Assembly: GCA_037443565.1 (NCBI GenBank)
Contig: JBBIOB010000003.1
Location: 1-64,000 of the forward strand
DNA from: Fervidifonticultor_A sp037443565
GTDB lineage: Bacteria > Sysuimicrobiota > Sysuimicrobiia > Sysuimicrobiales > Humicultoraceae
DNA length: 64,000 nucleotides
Direction of reading: 5' to 3'
The notes under the pieces are model-generated. The model saw only the letters and a program-made list of their open reading frames with translations, was not told the origin of the DNA and did no database searches. The stretch's first letter is position 1. Each line of letters begins with the position of its first letter. The translations under genes were made by a program, and so were the position numbers. Of the stretch, positions 52,107 through 60,455 are shown piece after piece.

Positions 52107-52457
52107 TTACTGCCCGTCGGGCGTCGGCCTGTCCCCGGGCTCGGGCGGGACGAGCACATAGGCCAGGGTCAGCAACTCCTTGTTGCCGTGAAAGCGGTGG
52201 GGCACACGGCGCGGAACGAACGCAACGGATCCAGGGCCCACGGGATAGTCGTTGTCCTGCAGGCGCAGGATGCCGTGGCCGCCGACGACGGCGTAGACCT
52301 CGTCCTGGTCGTGGGCGCCCTGGAGGTCGACGCCGCCGGGGAGCACCCGGAGCACGCCGATGACCAGGCCTGGCCGGGTCAGCAGCCGGTGGAACTGCTG
52401 GGGGGACTGATCGATCGTCTCGACGACCTTGAACGCATCCCACACGCGGCCATGCAT
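52107..52457 (-). CDS. cupin-domain protein
   Basis: A 116-residue single-domain cupin. Motif 1 is 'GAHDQDEVYAVVGGHGIL' (HxxxxExxxxxxG, with the first His replaced in spacing), motif 2 is 'GPGSVAFVPRRVPHRFHG'. This is typical of small metal-binding sugar or stress-related cupins; substrate unknown. AGAGAGGT precedes the ATG at 52457. It is divergent from the FAH gene and 240 bases from cstA. Confidence 0.85.
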   Translation of the reverse strand: MHGRVWDAFKVVETIDQSPQQFHRLLTRPGLVIGVLRVLPGGVDLQGAHDQDEVYAVVGGHGILRLQDNDYPVGPGSVAFVPRRVPHRFHGNKELLTLAYVLVPPEPGDRPTPDGQ

Positions 52458-52631
52458 GACGCACCTCTCTGTGGACATCGCACTGGTCCTGGGGGTCCAG
52501 TTGGAATCGCGAGGGGAGAAATCCTCCCAGCAGTCCGGCGGCGTCAGGCCGCCGCCGCAGCACATCAACAGGAGACCGGCTCTCTGACAGGAACCCTGTT
52601 CAGTGAGGATGGTATGAAGCGGAGGTGGCGC

Positions 52632-53576
52632 ATGCGGTTTGCCAGCGTCAGGGTCAGCGGGAACAATCATTTGGGGCTGATCGACGGGGAGCACGTGCAT
52701 CTCTTCGCCGCCCTGGCCCGCAGAGTGGCCGGATCGCGGGCACGCGGCACGCGCGGCACCGCCCGAACGGAGATCCCCGACGACCTGCTCTCGTTCATCG
52801 AGCGCGGCTCGCTCGCGCAGGCGCGCGCGGCGCTGGCGCTGGGCCGGCGGCTGCTGCGGGAGGGCAAGGCCCGCGGCCTCGTCCTACCGACGTCGAAGGC
52901 CAGGCTGCTCGCTCCGATCCCGCGGCCGCGGAAGAACATCTTCTGCCTGGGTCGGAACTATGCCGCGCACGCCAAGGAGCGTGGTGAGGATCTTCCGACG
53001 GTACCGATCTTCTTCACCAAACCCCCCACCGCCGTGGTGGGCCCTGAGGAGCCGGTGGTCCGCCACGCGGCCACCGCGCAGCTCGATTACGAGGTCGAAC
53101 TGGCGGTCGTCATCGGCAGGCGCGGCCGGAACATCCCGGTCCACCGCGCCATGGACTTCGTGTTTGGGTACACGGTCATGAACGACATCACCGCGAGGGA
53201 CCTTCAGGCGCGGCACGTCCAGTGGTTCAAAGGCAAGTCGCTCGACACCTTCGCCCCGATGGGCCCGGTGGTCGTCCACCGGTCGGCCGTTCGCGATCCT
53301 CAGAATCTCAACCTCAGATTGCGTGTCAACGGCGAGGTGCGCCAGGACGACAACACCCGGAGCATGGTGTTTCCGGTGGCCCATCTCGTCTCGGTGCTCT
53401 CAGAGGGAATGACCATCGAGCCCGGGGATATCCTGGCCACAGGTACACCCGAAGGTGTGGCGGCGGGACGTACTCCGCCCCCCTGGTTGAGGCCCGGCGA
53501 TGTGGTCGAAGCGGAGATCGACGGCATCGGCACCTTGAGGAATCCAATCGTCGCTCCGAAAGGCTCCGCCGCTTGA
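52632..53576 (+). CDS. fumarylacetoacetate hydrolase family protein
   Basis: A 314-residue FAH-fold enzyme. Seen: 'IFCLGRNYAAHAKERG' (catalytic His), 'PIFFTKPPTAVVGPEEPVV', 'LDYEVELAVVIGRRGRNI' (metal Glu residues), 'GYTVMNDITARDLQ', 'WFKGKSLDTFAPMGP' and 'ILATGTPEGVAAGR'. Relatives include oxaloacetate decarboxylase, acylpyruvase and 2-hydroxyhepta-diene isomerase; the substrate cannot be fixed. GGAGGTG precedes ATG 52632. Confidence 0.92.
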   Translation: MRFASVRVSGNNHLGLIDGEHVHLFAALARRVAGSRARGTRGTARTEIPDDLLSFIERGSLAQARAALALGRRLLREGKARGLVLPTSKARLLAPIPRPRKNIFCLGRNYAAHAKERGEDLPTVPIFFTKPPTAVVGPEEPVVRHAATAQLDYEVELAVVIGRRGRNIPVHRAMDFVFGYTVMNDITARDLQARHVQWFKGKSLDTFAPMGPVVVHRSAVRDPQNLNLRLRVNGEVRQDDNTRSMVFPVAHLVSVLSEGMTIEPGDILATGTPEGVAAGRTPPPWLRPGDVVEAEIDGIGTLRNPIVAPKGSAA

Positions 53577-53587
53577 GATTAGGAAAT

Positions 53588-54496
53588 TCATCGAAGCTCT
53601 ACTTCAGATTCCTGTGAATCGGTTCGTGACCTGATTGCCTGGAAGGCGCTCTGCGGCCGGGTCACCGCCAGCACGATGTCGCGATGGGTGTCGTCGATGG
53701 TGAGCACGCCGGTCGTGCCGACGATGCCGATCTCCAGGCTGTAGACCGCGGCCGGCCAGGTCACCGGCAGCGCCCACGAGATGCTCAGGTGGAGCACGGT
53801 GCCGTCGGCGAACATGATCATGCCGGCGGTGGCATCGATGCCGTGGTAGAGCGGGCCCAGCACCCTGTCGATCGAGCGCGCATAGACCTCGGTGGCGGTC
53901 TTGCCGTCGAGGCACCACATGCACACGTCGAGCGCGTGCGTCCCGGAAATCACCATGGGCGAGATGGTCGCGGGATCGTCGGTGCGCTTGTAGTTGTCGA
54001 TGGCGACGAGGCGGTTCATAAAGGCGCGCGAGGTGACGAGCGTGACCTCGCCGAGCGCGCCGCTCCGGCACTTCTCCTTTGCGGCGAGCCACCGGCGACG
54101 AAAGCGCTGGGTGTAGCCGACGACCGCGTCGAGCTTGGCGTCGTCGATCGCCTGGAGCACGCGCGCGGAATCCGCGAGCGTGGTGGCGAGCGGCTTCTCG
54201 ATCAGCATGGGCAGGCCGCGCTCGACCGCGGCCATGATCGGATCGACATGCAGATGCTCGTCGGTCGCGATGATGGCGCAGGTGGCCTCGGGCCGCGCGA
54301 GCAGCTCCCGGTGGTCGGTGGTGACGAAGTCGGCGCCGATCTTCTCGGCGACCGCGCGGCCGCGGTCGGGGATCTTCTCGGCGATGCCGATCCACTCGAC
54401 CGCCGGGTGGCGCGAGGCCACCCCGCCGCGAAACAGCCCTACGCGCCCTGCCCCGACGATGGCCACTCCGAGGCCCTTGATCGGGCGATGCGTCAT
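53588..54496 (-). CDS. Gfo/Idh/MocA-family oxidoreductase, short C-terminus
   Basis: A 302-residue NAD(P)-dependent sugar or inositol-type dehydrogenase: Rossmann motif 'VAIVGAGRVGLFRGGVA', 'AIIATDEHLHVDPIMAAVERGLPMLIEKPLATTLADS' (the EKP motif), and 'ISGTHALDVCMWCLDG' with the catalytic His. It stops soon after the central beta sheet, at 'SQESEVELR', while relatives commonly run to 340-390 residues. The end faces the FAH gene only 12 bases away. It may be a 3'-truncated gene that still folds, or a short subfamily. Confidence 0.85.
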   Translation of the reverse strand: MTHRPIKGLGVAIVGAGRVGLFRGGVASRHPAVEWIGIAEKIPDRGRAVAEKIGADFVTTDHRELLARPEATCAIIATDEHLHVDPIMAAVERGLPMLIEKPLATTLADSARVLQAIDDAKLDAVVGYTQRFRRRWLAAKEKCRSGALGEVTLVTSRAFMNRLVAIDNYKRTDDPATISPMVISGTHALDVCMWCLDGKTATEVYARSIDRVLGPLYHGIDATAGMIMFADGTVLHLSISWALPVTWPAAVYSLEIGIVGTTGVLTIDDTHRDIVLAVTRPQSAFQAIRSRTDSQESEVELR

Positions 54497-54840
54497 GCTG
54501 CCCTCCTGTGGGTTCGTGCGCCGCGATCGCGCGGGGCTCGACCGTTCCGACCCGCCGACCTGCGCTCAGTATACACCCCCATCATCTGTCCCGCGACGGA
54601 ACCGGCCGGCGGTCGCGCCGCGGGGGAGCGGGTCAGGCCAATGGGCCGGTCCCCCGCGCCGGGAATTTCGCCCGGCCCCGGCACGTATTCCCTGGCACGT
54701 GCGACGCGGTTGGCCATTCCGCGGCCGGGGCGCGCGGGTGTGACACGTTCTTTACAGAGCCCTGGTAGATGATGGTCATCGCGACCACGGCGCATCACGT
54801 GCACATCGGTCGTCACATCGCCCGCTCAAGGAGGGACAGC
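54497..54840. other. 344-base divergent intergenic region
   Basis: It separates the Gfo/Idh gene (minus) from the cupredoxin gene (plus). A TATACT -10-like box for the minus strand lies at 54573-54568, with a poor -35. AAGGAGGGAC at the right end is the cupredoxin ribosome site. I see no conserved ORF, tRNA or riboswitch. Confidence 0.6.
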
Positions 54841-55272
54841 ATGAAGGTTCGGATCGTCATTGCCGCCCTGATGCTCGCCGGCGTCACGCTCGGGCTGACC
54901 ACCTCGGTCCCGGCGCAGACCCCGGCCCGCAAGGTCTTCGAGGTGACGGCGACCTCATTCAAGTTTGAGCCCAACCAGATCCAGTTCAATGAGGGCGACA
55001 CGGTCGTCATCCGGCTGCGGAACATCGACCCGTTCGGCCGACCGCACAATCTGTCGTCCGCGTATCTGCTGGACATCCCGCTGACGGTCCGTGGCGACGG
55101 CCGCGAGGGAACCAGCGAGGGCCGCAAGTGGGTCGCGGTCGACGCCGGCAAGGCGGCGGAGTTCGAGTTCGTGGCCCGGGGCCGCGGCTCGTACGCGTTC
55201 CTCTGCAGCCTGTTCACGCACGCCGCGCAGGGGCAGACCGGCGCGTTCTTTGTCACGGCACCCGGCGAGTAG
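54841..55272 (+). CDS. secreted cupredoxin-like protein
   Basis: A 143-residue protein with a signal peptide (residues 1-26, ending 'VPAQT') and a small beta-sandwich that reads as a plastocyanin/azurin-type cupredoxin: 'FKFEPNQIQFNEGDTVVIRLRN', 'PHNLSSAYL' with a first Cu-ligand His69, and 'YAFLCSLFTHAAQGQTGAF' with Cys122 and His127. The axial Met of most blue copper proteins is absent; Gln130 may take its place. A periplasmic electron carrier is likely. AAGGAGGGAC lies before the ATG. Confidence 0.82.
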   Translation: MKVRIVIAALMLAGVTLGLTTSVPAQTPARKVFEVTATSFKFEPNQIQFNEGDTVVIRLRNIDPFGRPHNLSSAYLLDIPLTVRGDGREGTSEGRKWVAVDAGKAAEFEFVARGRGSYAFLCSLFTHAAQGQTGAFFVTAPGE

Positions 55273-55292
55273 CGCCGGCGGGGGGCCGGTCA

Positions 55293-55323
55293 GCGGGGGC
55301 GGTCGCTCGGCGACCGCCCCCGC
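55293..55323. terminator. 14-bp GC hairpin between convergent genes
   Basis: GCGGGGGCGGTCGC, loop TCG, GCGACCGCCCCCGC, a perfect stem between the cupredoxin stop (55272) and the stop of the convergent unknown gene (55345). It can end transcription from both sides, though only a TTT follows on the plus strand. Confidence 0.65.
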
Positions 55324-55344
55324 GCCGCTTTCAAGCGCGTGTGG

Positions 55345-55734
55345 CTACTGGTGGAGACGCGGGGCGAAGGTGATGGATATCGGCCGGTTCCGGCCCACCG
55401 ATCCCGAGCAGAGCGACTGCCGGGCCAGGAGGATCTCGAACCTGAACTCCTGGACCGCGCGCATCACCTGGAAGACCGCCCCAGAAGTCAACTCGGCTTC
55501 CACCTGGAGGAGTTCGCGCGTATGCGCCGCGGAGTTGGCCGCCTTGTAGGTGGCCGAGTCCCACACCATCACAACCGACCTCCCGCCGTCGGCGATCCTG
55601 GTCGAGCGCACGCTCCCCTTCCCGAGGATGTTCTCGGCCAGGTTCTTGGCGATGGTGGCGTTGTCGTCCGCGGTGGCCGGTGGGGCGACGGCGGCCAGGA
55701 GCACCAGGGTGAGCAACGCCGCAGAGAGGTTCAT
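55345..55734 (-). CDS. hypothetical secreted protein
   Basis: A 129-residue protein not recognised. It has a clear signal peptide ('NLSAALLTLVLLAAVAPPATA', residues 2-22) and a short soluble domain with an alpha/beta look ('SVVMVWDSATYKAANSAAHTRELLQVEAELTSGAVFQVM'). ATG 55734 gives the best start; a reading to 55836 is open but lacks a signal sequence at its N-terminus. It is divergent from the ABC transporter binding protein gene. Confidence 0.6.
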   Translation of the reverse strand: MNLSAALLTLVLLAAVAPPATADDNATIAKNLAENILGKGSVRSTRIADGGRSVVMVWDSATYKAANSAAHTRELLQVEAELTSGAVFQVMRAVQEFRFEILLARQSLCSGSVGRNRPISITFAPRLHQ

Positions 55735-55868
55735 GGCGGGCTGTTCGCGTCCGACGGCGGCCTCTCCTGCCGGACGCGCGCTGAAGGGAACCGGCGCGGC
55801 GCGCCGTATTCTGTCTTTCGATGCCGCACGCTGCACGCCAGCGAATCTGCACCGAAGGGGGGAGGTCG

Positions 55869-57443
55869 GTGAGGAACAGGCTCCACCGTCTCGGGATCAT
55901 CGTCGCACTCGTGGCGATGGTGTTCTCGCTCCACGGCACGCCCGCCGGCGCGCAGGCCGTGCCCAGGCAACTTCGCATCGCCGTCGGCATCGACGCCGAC
56001 ACGCTCGACCCGGCCAGCCAGACCACCACCACGGTCATCAACATGATCGACTACATGTACGAACCGCTGGTGGACGCGGAGTACGTCGACAGACCGGGCG
56101 AGATCAAGCCGAGGCTCGCCACGCGGTGGCAGATCTCCCGCGACGGCCTCACGTACACCTTCACTCTGAGGTCCGGGGTCACGTTTCACGACGGGACGCC
56201 GATGAACGCCGCGGCGGTCAAGTTCAGCCTCGAACGGCTCCTCGATCCCAGGCTCCGCGTCCCCAACCGGCACCTCGTCTCCGCCGTGAAGTCGGTCGAG
56301 GTGGTCAACGACCTCACGGTCCGGATCACGCTGAGCCAGCCCAGCCCGATCTTCCTACCGAACATCGGCGGCGCCCTCGGCGCGATCATCTCACCGACCG
56401 CGGTCCAGCGTGCCGGTGATCGGTTCGCGGTGGCGCCGGCAGGCGCCGGCACCGGACCGTACATGTTCAAGGAGTGGCGGCGGGGCGACAGCATCCTGCT
56501 CGAGCGGAACCCTCGGTACTGGGGCACGCGGCAGCCATTTGAGGAGGTCCTGTTTCGTGTCGTGCCCGACGCCGGAACGCGCCTGACGCAGCTGCTCGCG
56601 GGCGACGTCCACATGTCGATGCTCCCGCCGGCGCCCGACGTCCGCAACCTCCGGCGGAACGACCGCGTACGCGTCGTCGAGGCGGCCACCGACCGGACGG
56701 TCTTCCTGGTCTTGAACACTCAATGGGGACCGTTCAAGGATGTCCGTGTGCGCCAGGCGATGAACTACGCCATCAACAAGAAGGCGATCCTGGCGAGCGT
56801 CCTGTTCGACCTGGGTACCGTGGCGGTCTCGCCCTGCCCTCCGATGATGTTCGGAGGGGCGCCCCAGGCCCAGGACGGGTGGCCCTACAACCCGATCAGG
56901 GCCAAGCAGCTCCTGGCCGAAGCGGGGTACGCGGACGGGTTCGAGGTGAACCTCTTCAGCCCGACAGGCCGCTACATTCAGGACTTCCAGTTCGCACAGG
57001 CGATCGCGGCGCAGCTCCGCAACGTCGGGGTCCGCGCCAACGTGAGCACAATGGACTGGCCGTCGTATGTGGGCATGATCCTCACCCCCCCTGACCGCAC
57101 CCGGGTCCAGTCGATCGTGCTGGGCTGGGCGTGGCCGGTCCTGGACTGCGACGGCGCGCTGTACGGCCAGTTCCATTCGACGTCCCATCCACCCACCGGC
57201 CTAGGCCCCGCGTTCTACAAGAACGAGCGGGTCGACGTACTGCTGGACCAGGGGCGGAGGGAGATCGATCCCGAGAAGCGCAAGGCCATCTACCGTGAGG
57301 CACAGCAGCTGATCTGGAACGACGCGCCGTGGGTGTTCCTCTGGACCCAGAAATGGTACGTCGCGACGGTGCGCAACCTCGAGGGGGTCAGGATCCTCCC
57401 GATCGAGAAGTGGGATACCTCCAACGCCACGTGGAAGCCATAA
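55869..57443 (+). CDS. ABC transporter substrate-binding protein, peptide/nickel family 5
   Basis: A 524-residue secreted binding protein. Signal peptide to about residue 30 ('LGIIVALVAMVFSLHGTPAGAQA'), then 'LRIAVGIDADTLDPA', 'LATRWQISRDGLTYTFTLRSGVTFHDGTPMNAAAVKFSLERL' and 'GTGPYMFKEWRRGDSILLERNPRYWG', the SBP family 5 signatures. No lipobox Cys is seen, as in diderm periplasmic proteins. The GTG at 55869 follows GGAGG closely. A hairpin and two permease genes follow; oligopeptide, dipeptide or another solute is possible. Confidence 0.92.
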   Translation: MRNRLHRLGIIVALVAMVFSLHGTPAGAQAVPRQLRIAVGIDADTLDPASQTTTTVINMIDYMYEPLVDAEYVDRPGEIKPRLATRWQISRDGLTYTFTLRSGVTFHDGTPMNAAAVKFSLERLLDPRLRVPNRHLVSAVKSVEVVNDLTVRITLSQPSPIFLPNIGGALGAIISPTAVQRAGDRFAVAPAGAGTGPYMFKEWRRGDSILLERNPRYWGTRQPFEEVLFRVVPDAGTRLTQLLAGDVHMSMLPPAPDVRNLRRNDRVRVVEAATDRTVFLVLNTQWGPFKDVRVRQAMNYAINKKAILASVLFDLGTVAVSPCPPMMFGGAPQAQDGWPYNPIRAKQLLAEAGYADGFEVNLFSPTGRYIQDFQFAQAIAAQLRNVGVRANVSTMDWPSYVGMILTPPDRTRVQSIVLGWAWPVLDCDGALYGQFHSTSHPPTGLGPAFYKNERVDVLLDQGRREIDPEKRKAIYREAQQLIWNDAPWVFLWTQKWYVATVRNLEGVRILPIEKWDTSNATWKP

Positions 57444-57465
57444 GCACCGGCGATATCCGGCGACA

Positions 57466-57499
57466 CCGGGGGCCGCGGCCGGGTGGCCGCGGCCCCCGG
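57466..57499 (+). terminator. 15-bp intergenic hairpin after the binding-protein gene
   Basis: CCGGGGGCCGCGGCC, loop GGGT, GGCCGCGGCCCCCGG, perfect, 22 bases after the binding-protein stop and 34 before the permease start. Such hairpins raise binding protein over permease by partial termination or by protecting the 3' end. Confidence 0.65.
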
Positions 57500-57532
57500 C
57501 AGTCCGTGTCGTCCGTAGGCTGAGCTCACCCA

Positions 57533-58453
57533 ATGGGGACCTACATCCTGCGCCGCCTCGGCCTGGCGCTCCCGACCCTCCTGGGCGTCACGCTCGTCAT
57601 CTTCGCCATCGTGCGCCTCATCCCCGGCGATCCCGCGCGCATCATCGCGGGCGTCCAGGCCTCCGACGAAGAAGTCTCCCGCATCCGCACCGACCTGGGG
57701 CTGACGCAACCGATCCACGTCCAGTACGGGCGGTTCCTGGCCCGGCTGGCACAGGGCGACCTGGGCCTCTCCGCGGTGACGCGCGCACCGGTCATCGAGG
57801 AAGTGGCCATCCGGATGCGGCCGACGGGGCTGCTGGCGGTCTCGAGCATCATCCTAGCGACCCTGGTGGGGTTGGCCGCGGGCATCGTCTCCGCCACGCG
57901 GCAGTACTCCGTGCTGGACTACCTGGTGATGACCGTGGCGCTGTTCGGGGTCTCGGTCCCGGTGTTCTGGTTGGGCATCATGCTCATGCTGGTCTTCTCC
58001 GTTCACCTGCGATGGCTGCCGGCCGGGGGCTACGGTGGCCCCGCGCACTTCATCCTGCCCACCATCACGCTGGCGGCGTTCTCGATCGCGATCATCGCCC
58101 GCATGACCCGCAGCAGCCTGCTCGAAACGTTCAACCAGGACTACGTGCGTACCGCGCGGGCCAAGGGAGTCCGGCGGAGCACCGTCATCCTCCGGCACGC
58201 CCTCAAGAACGCGCTGATCCCCGTGATCACCGTGATCGGCCTCCAGTTCGGCGCGCTGCTCGGGGGCGCCATCCTGACCGAGACGACGTTCGCCTGGCCC
58301 GGTGTGGGCCGGCTCCTGGTCAACGCAATCACATCGCGCGACTATCCGATCGTGCAGGGCATCGTCCTGACATTTGCCATGATCTTCACGCTGGTCAATC
58401 TGGCCGTGGACCTACTCTACGCCTATGTCGACCCGCGCATCCACTACGGTTAG
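57533..58453 (+). CDS. ABC transporter permease, DppB/OppB type
   Basis: A 306-residue permease: 'YILRRLGLALPTLLGVTLVIFAIVRLIPGDPARII' N-terminus, 'FWLGIMLMLVFSVHLRWLPAGGYGGPAHFILPTITLA', and the EAA-like loop 'DYVRTARAKGVRRSTVILRHALKNALIPVITVIG' that contacts the ATPases. Six membrane helices expected. It overlaps the second permease by 29 bases. Confidence 0.94.
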   Translation: MGTYILRRLGLALPTLLGVTLVIFAIVRLIPGDPARIIAGVQASDEEVSRIRTDLGLTQPIHVQYGRFLARLAQGDLGLSAVTRAPVIEEVAIRMRPTGLLAVSSIILATLVGLAAGIVSATRQYSVLDYLVMTVALFGVSVPVFWLGIMLMLVFSVHLRWLPAGGYGGPAHFILPTITLAAFSIAIIARMTRSSLLETFNQDYVRTARAKGVRRSTVILRHALKNALIPVITVIGLQFGALLGGAILTETTFAWPGVGRLLVNAITSRDYPIVQGIVLTFAMIFTLVNLAVDLLYAYVDPRIHYG

Positions 58454-59315
58454 GTGGCTCCCCGATGCGGTGGTCAGGCCGCGGGCCGGCCTCGTCCGAC
58501 GGCTGCGCCGGCACCGCACCGCGGTCGCCGGCCTGGTCATCCTGGCGGCCTTCATGCTGGCCGCCGCCGTGGCGCCGCTCGTCTTGCCCTATGACCCTGA
58601 GGAAGCGGACCTCGAGCGTGTCCTGCAGCGGCCGTCACCGGCGCACCCGTTCGGCACCGACCAGTTGGGCCGCGATCTGCTGACGCGTGTGGTCTACGGC
58701 GCGCGCGTCTCGTTCCTCATCGGCCTCCTGGCGGTCGGGTTGAGCGCCCTGATCGGCGTACCCGTTGGGCTCATTTCGGGATACCATGGAGGCGGCTTGG
58801 ACATCGCCGTGCAGCGTGTCGTGGACCTGATGCTCTCGTTCCCCGGATTCCTGCTCGCCCTCACCCTGATCGCGGTGCTCGGCGTAGGCGTCGCCAACGT
58901 CGTCGTCTCGGTGGGACTGGCCACCGCACCGGTCTACGTCCGTCTCGTCCGGGGGGTCGCGCTCTCCGTACGGTCGCAGGTGTACATCGAGGCGGCGCGG
59001 GCGATCGGGGTGCCCGAGAGCCACGTGCTGGGCCGGCATGTGCTGCCCAACTGCCTGCCGCCGGTGATCGTGCAGTCCACGCTGCAGCTCGGCACCGCGA
59101 TCCTCACCGCGGCCGGCCTGGGCTTCCTCGGCCTGGGCGTCAAACCCCCGACTCCGGAGTGGGGGACGATGCTCGGCGAGGGCCAGACCTACCTGTTCTC
59201 GTCGTGGTACATCGCGACATTTCCGGGCGCGGCGATCTTCCTGACGGTCATGGCCTTCAACCTGCTCGGCGACGGCCTGCGCGACGCGCTCGATCCCCGC
59301 ATGACGCTCGGGTGA
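58425..59315 (+). CDS. ABC transporter permease, DppC/OppC type
   Basis: A 296-residue permease: 'LRRHRTAVAGLVILAAFMLAAAVAPLVLPYDPEEADL', 'PFGTDQLGRDLLTRVVYGARVSFLIGLLAVG', and the EAA loop 'QVYIEAARAIGVPESHVLGRHVLPNCLPPVIV'. With the DppB-type gene it forms the membrane pore. The start lies in the tail of that gene. The two ATPase subunits usually encoded next (DppD, DppF) are not here; an ExoD gene follows instead. Confidence 0.94.
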   Translation: MSTRASTTVRWLPDAVVRPRAGLVRRLRRHRTAVAGLVILAAFMLAAAVAPLVLPYDPEEADLERVLQRPSPAHPFGTDQLGRDLLTRVVYGARVSFLIGLLAVGLSALIGVPVGLISGYHGGGLDIAVQRVVDLMLSFPGFLLALTLIAVLGVGVANVVVSVGLATAPVYVRLVRGVALSVRSQVYIEAARAIGVPESHVLGRHVLPNCLPPVIVQSTLQLGTAILTAAGLGFLGLGVKPPTPEWGTMLGEGQTYLFSSWYIATFPGAAIFLTVMAFNLLGDGLRDALDPRMTLG

Positions 59316-59322
59316 CGCCTTG

Positions 59323-59961
59323 ATGGTCAGGCTGCGCCCACCCGCCGACGGCGACCTGGAAGAGCCGTTGTCGGCCGTACTCGAGGCCGTGCTGTGCGAA
59401 GCGGAGACGCGACCGGTCCGCCTGGGGGACCTCCTCGAGCGCACCGCTGATCGCGGCTACGGCCTGTTGCTGCTGGTGCTCGGCCTGCCTATGCTGATCC
59501 CGTTCCTGCCGCCCGGCTCGTCCACCCTCGTCGGCCCCATCTATGCCGCGTTCGCCGTCCAGATGCTGTCCGGGGCCACCCATCCGTGGGTCCCAGGACG
59601 GTTCCGCAAGTGGGTGCTGGCGCGGGGAACGGTGGCGGCGCTGCGGCGGCGCGGCCTGCCCGTCATCCGAACCATCGAGCGCCTGTCGCGCCCGCGCGGC
59701 CTCTGGGTCAGCGACCGGGTGATGCTGCGCGCGGTGGGCATCATGGTGCTCTTGATGGGACTGGTCCTGTTGTCACCCCTTCCATTCCTCAACACGCTGC
59801 CGGCCATCTCCGTCATGCTCATCGGCATGGGCCTGCTGAACCGCGACGCGGTCTTCGTGCTGGCCGGCATGGCCGTCGGGGTGACGACCCTGGGCCTGAT
59901 GGGCCTCTCGGTGCAGGCGATCCTGGTGCTGATCGAGCGCTTCAGACCCGGCATCCCCTGA
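59323..59961 (+). CDS. ExoD-family exopolysaccharide synthesis protein
   Basis: A 212-residue membrane protein of the ExoD family: 'RLGDLLERTADRGYGLLLLVLGLPMLIPFLPPGSSTLVGPIYAAFAVQMLSGATHPWVP', 'LSRPRGLWVSDRVMLRAVG' and C-terminal hydrophobic stretches ('LVLLSPLPFLNTLPAISVMLIGMGLLNRDAVFVLAG'). The family is linked to exopolysaccharide in rhizobia, but its biochemical role is unproved. A TTG one codon upstream (59320) is possible as start. Confidence 0.85.
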   Translation: MVRLRPPADGDLEEPLSAVLEAVLCEAETRPVRLGDLLERTADRGYGLLLLVLGLPMLIPFLPPGSSTLVGPIYAAFAVQMLSGATHPWVPGRFRKWVLARGTVAALRRRGLPVIRTIERLSRPRGLWVSDRVMLRAVGIMVLLMGLVLLSPLPFLNTLPAISVMLIGMGLLNRDAVFVLAGMAVGVTTLGLMGLSVQAILVLIERFRPGIP

Positions 59962-60025
59962 CGCCAGGAAGGCCCCGCCTGACCGAAGAACTCCCCCGGC
60001 GAACAGAGCCCAGGAGGTGGCAGCC

Positions 60026-60403
60026 GTGCACGATATCGTCCACGTCGAGATCCCCACGCGCGACATGCGGCGCGCCAAGACCTTTTACGGAAAGGTCTTC
60101 GGATGGACGTTTCAGGACTACGGCAAGGACTACGCCCTGTTCAGTCCGCCGGGCGGCGGGGTCGGCGGCGGCCTCATGCGGGTGAAGAAGGTGCCGACGA
60201 AAGCCACCGTCAACGCCTACATCCAGGTCGAGGACGTCGACGCGAAGCTGAAGGAGATCAGGAAGGCCAGGGGCAAGGTGCTCAAGGCCAAGACCGAGGT
60301 CCCGACCATGGGCTGGTGGGCCCAGTTCGCGGACAACCAGGGCGCGGTGCTGTTCCTCTGGCAGCGGGCGACGCCGCCGCAGCAGACGGCGTTGCCGATG
60401 TAG
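60026..60403 (+). CDS. VOC (glyoxalase/bleomycin-resistance fold) protein
   Basis: A 125-residue protein made of the two beta-alpha-beta-beta-beta modules: 'IVHVEIPTRDMRRAKTFYGKVFGWTFQDYGKDYALFSPPGGGVGGG' and 'VNAYIQVEDVDAKLKEIRKARGKVLKAKTEVPTMGWWAQFADNQGAVLFLWQ'. The substrate is unknown. Start GTG 60026 has AGGAGG at 8 bases; a GTG nine bases earlier overlaps that site. Confidence 0.88.
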   Translation: MHDIVHVEIPTRDMRRAKTFYGKVFGWTFQDYGKDYALFSPPGGGVGGGLMRVKKVPTKATVNAYIQVEDVDAKLKEIRKARGKVLKAKTEVPTMGWWAQFADNQGAVLFLWQRATPPQQTALPM

Positions 60404-60428
60404 AGCTCGCACCACGGACCGTCCGGGG

Positions 60429-60451
60429 CCGGGCCGCGGGGTCCGGCCCGG
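60429..60451. terminator. hairpin between convergent VOC and GTPase genes
   Basis: CCGGGCCG, loop CGGGGTC, CGGCCCGG: a perfect 8-base-pair stem in the 52 bases between the convergent VOC stop (60403) and the GTPase stop (60456). No long T tract. Confidence 0.5.
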
Positions 60452-60455
60452 GCAT

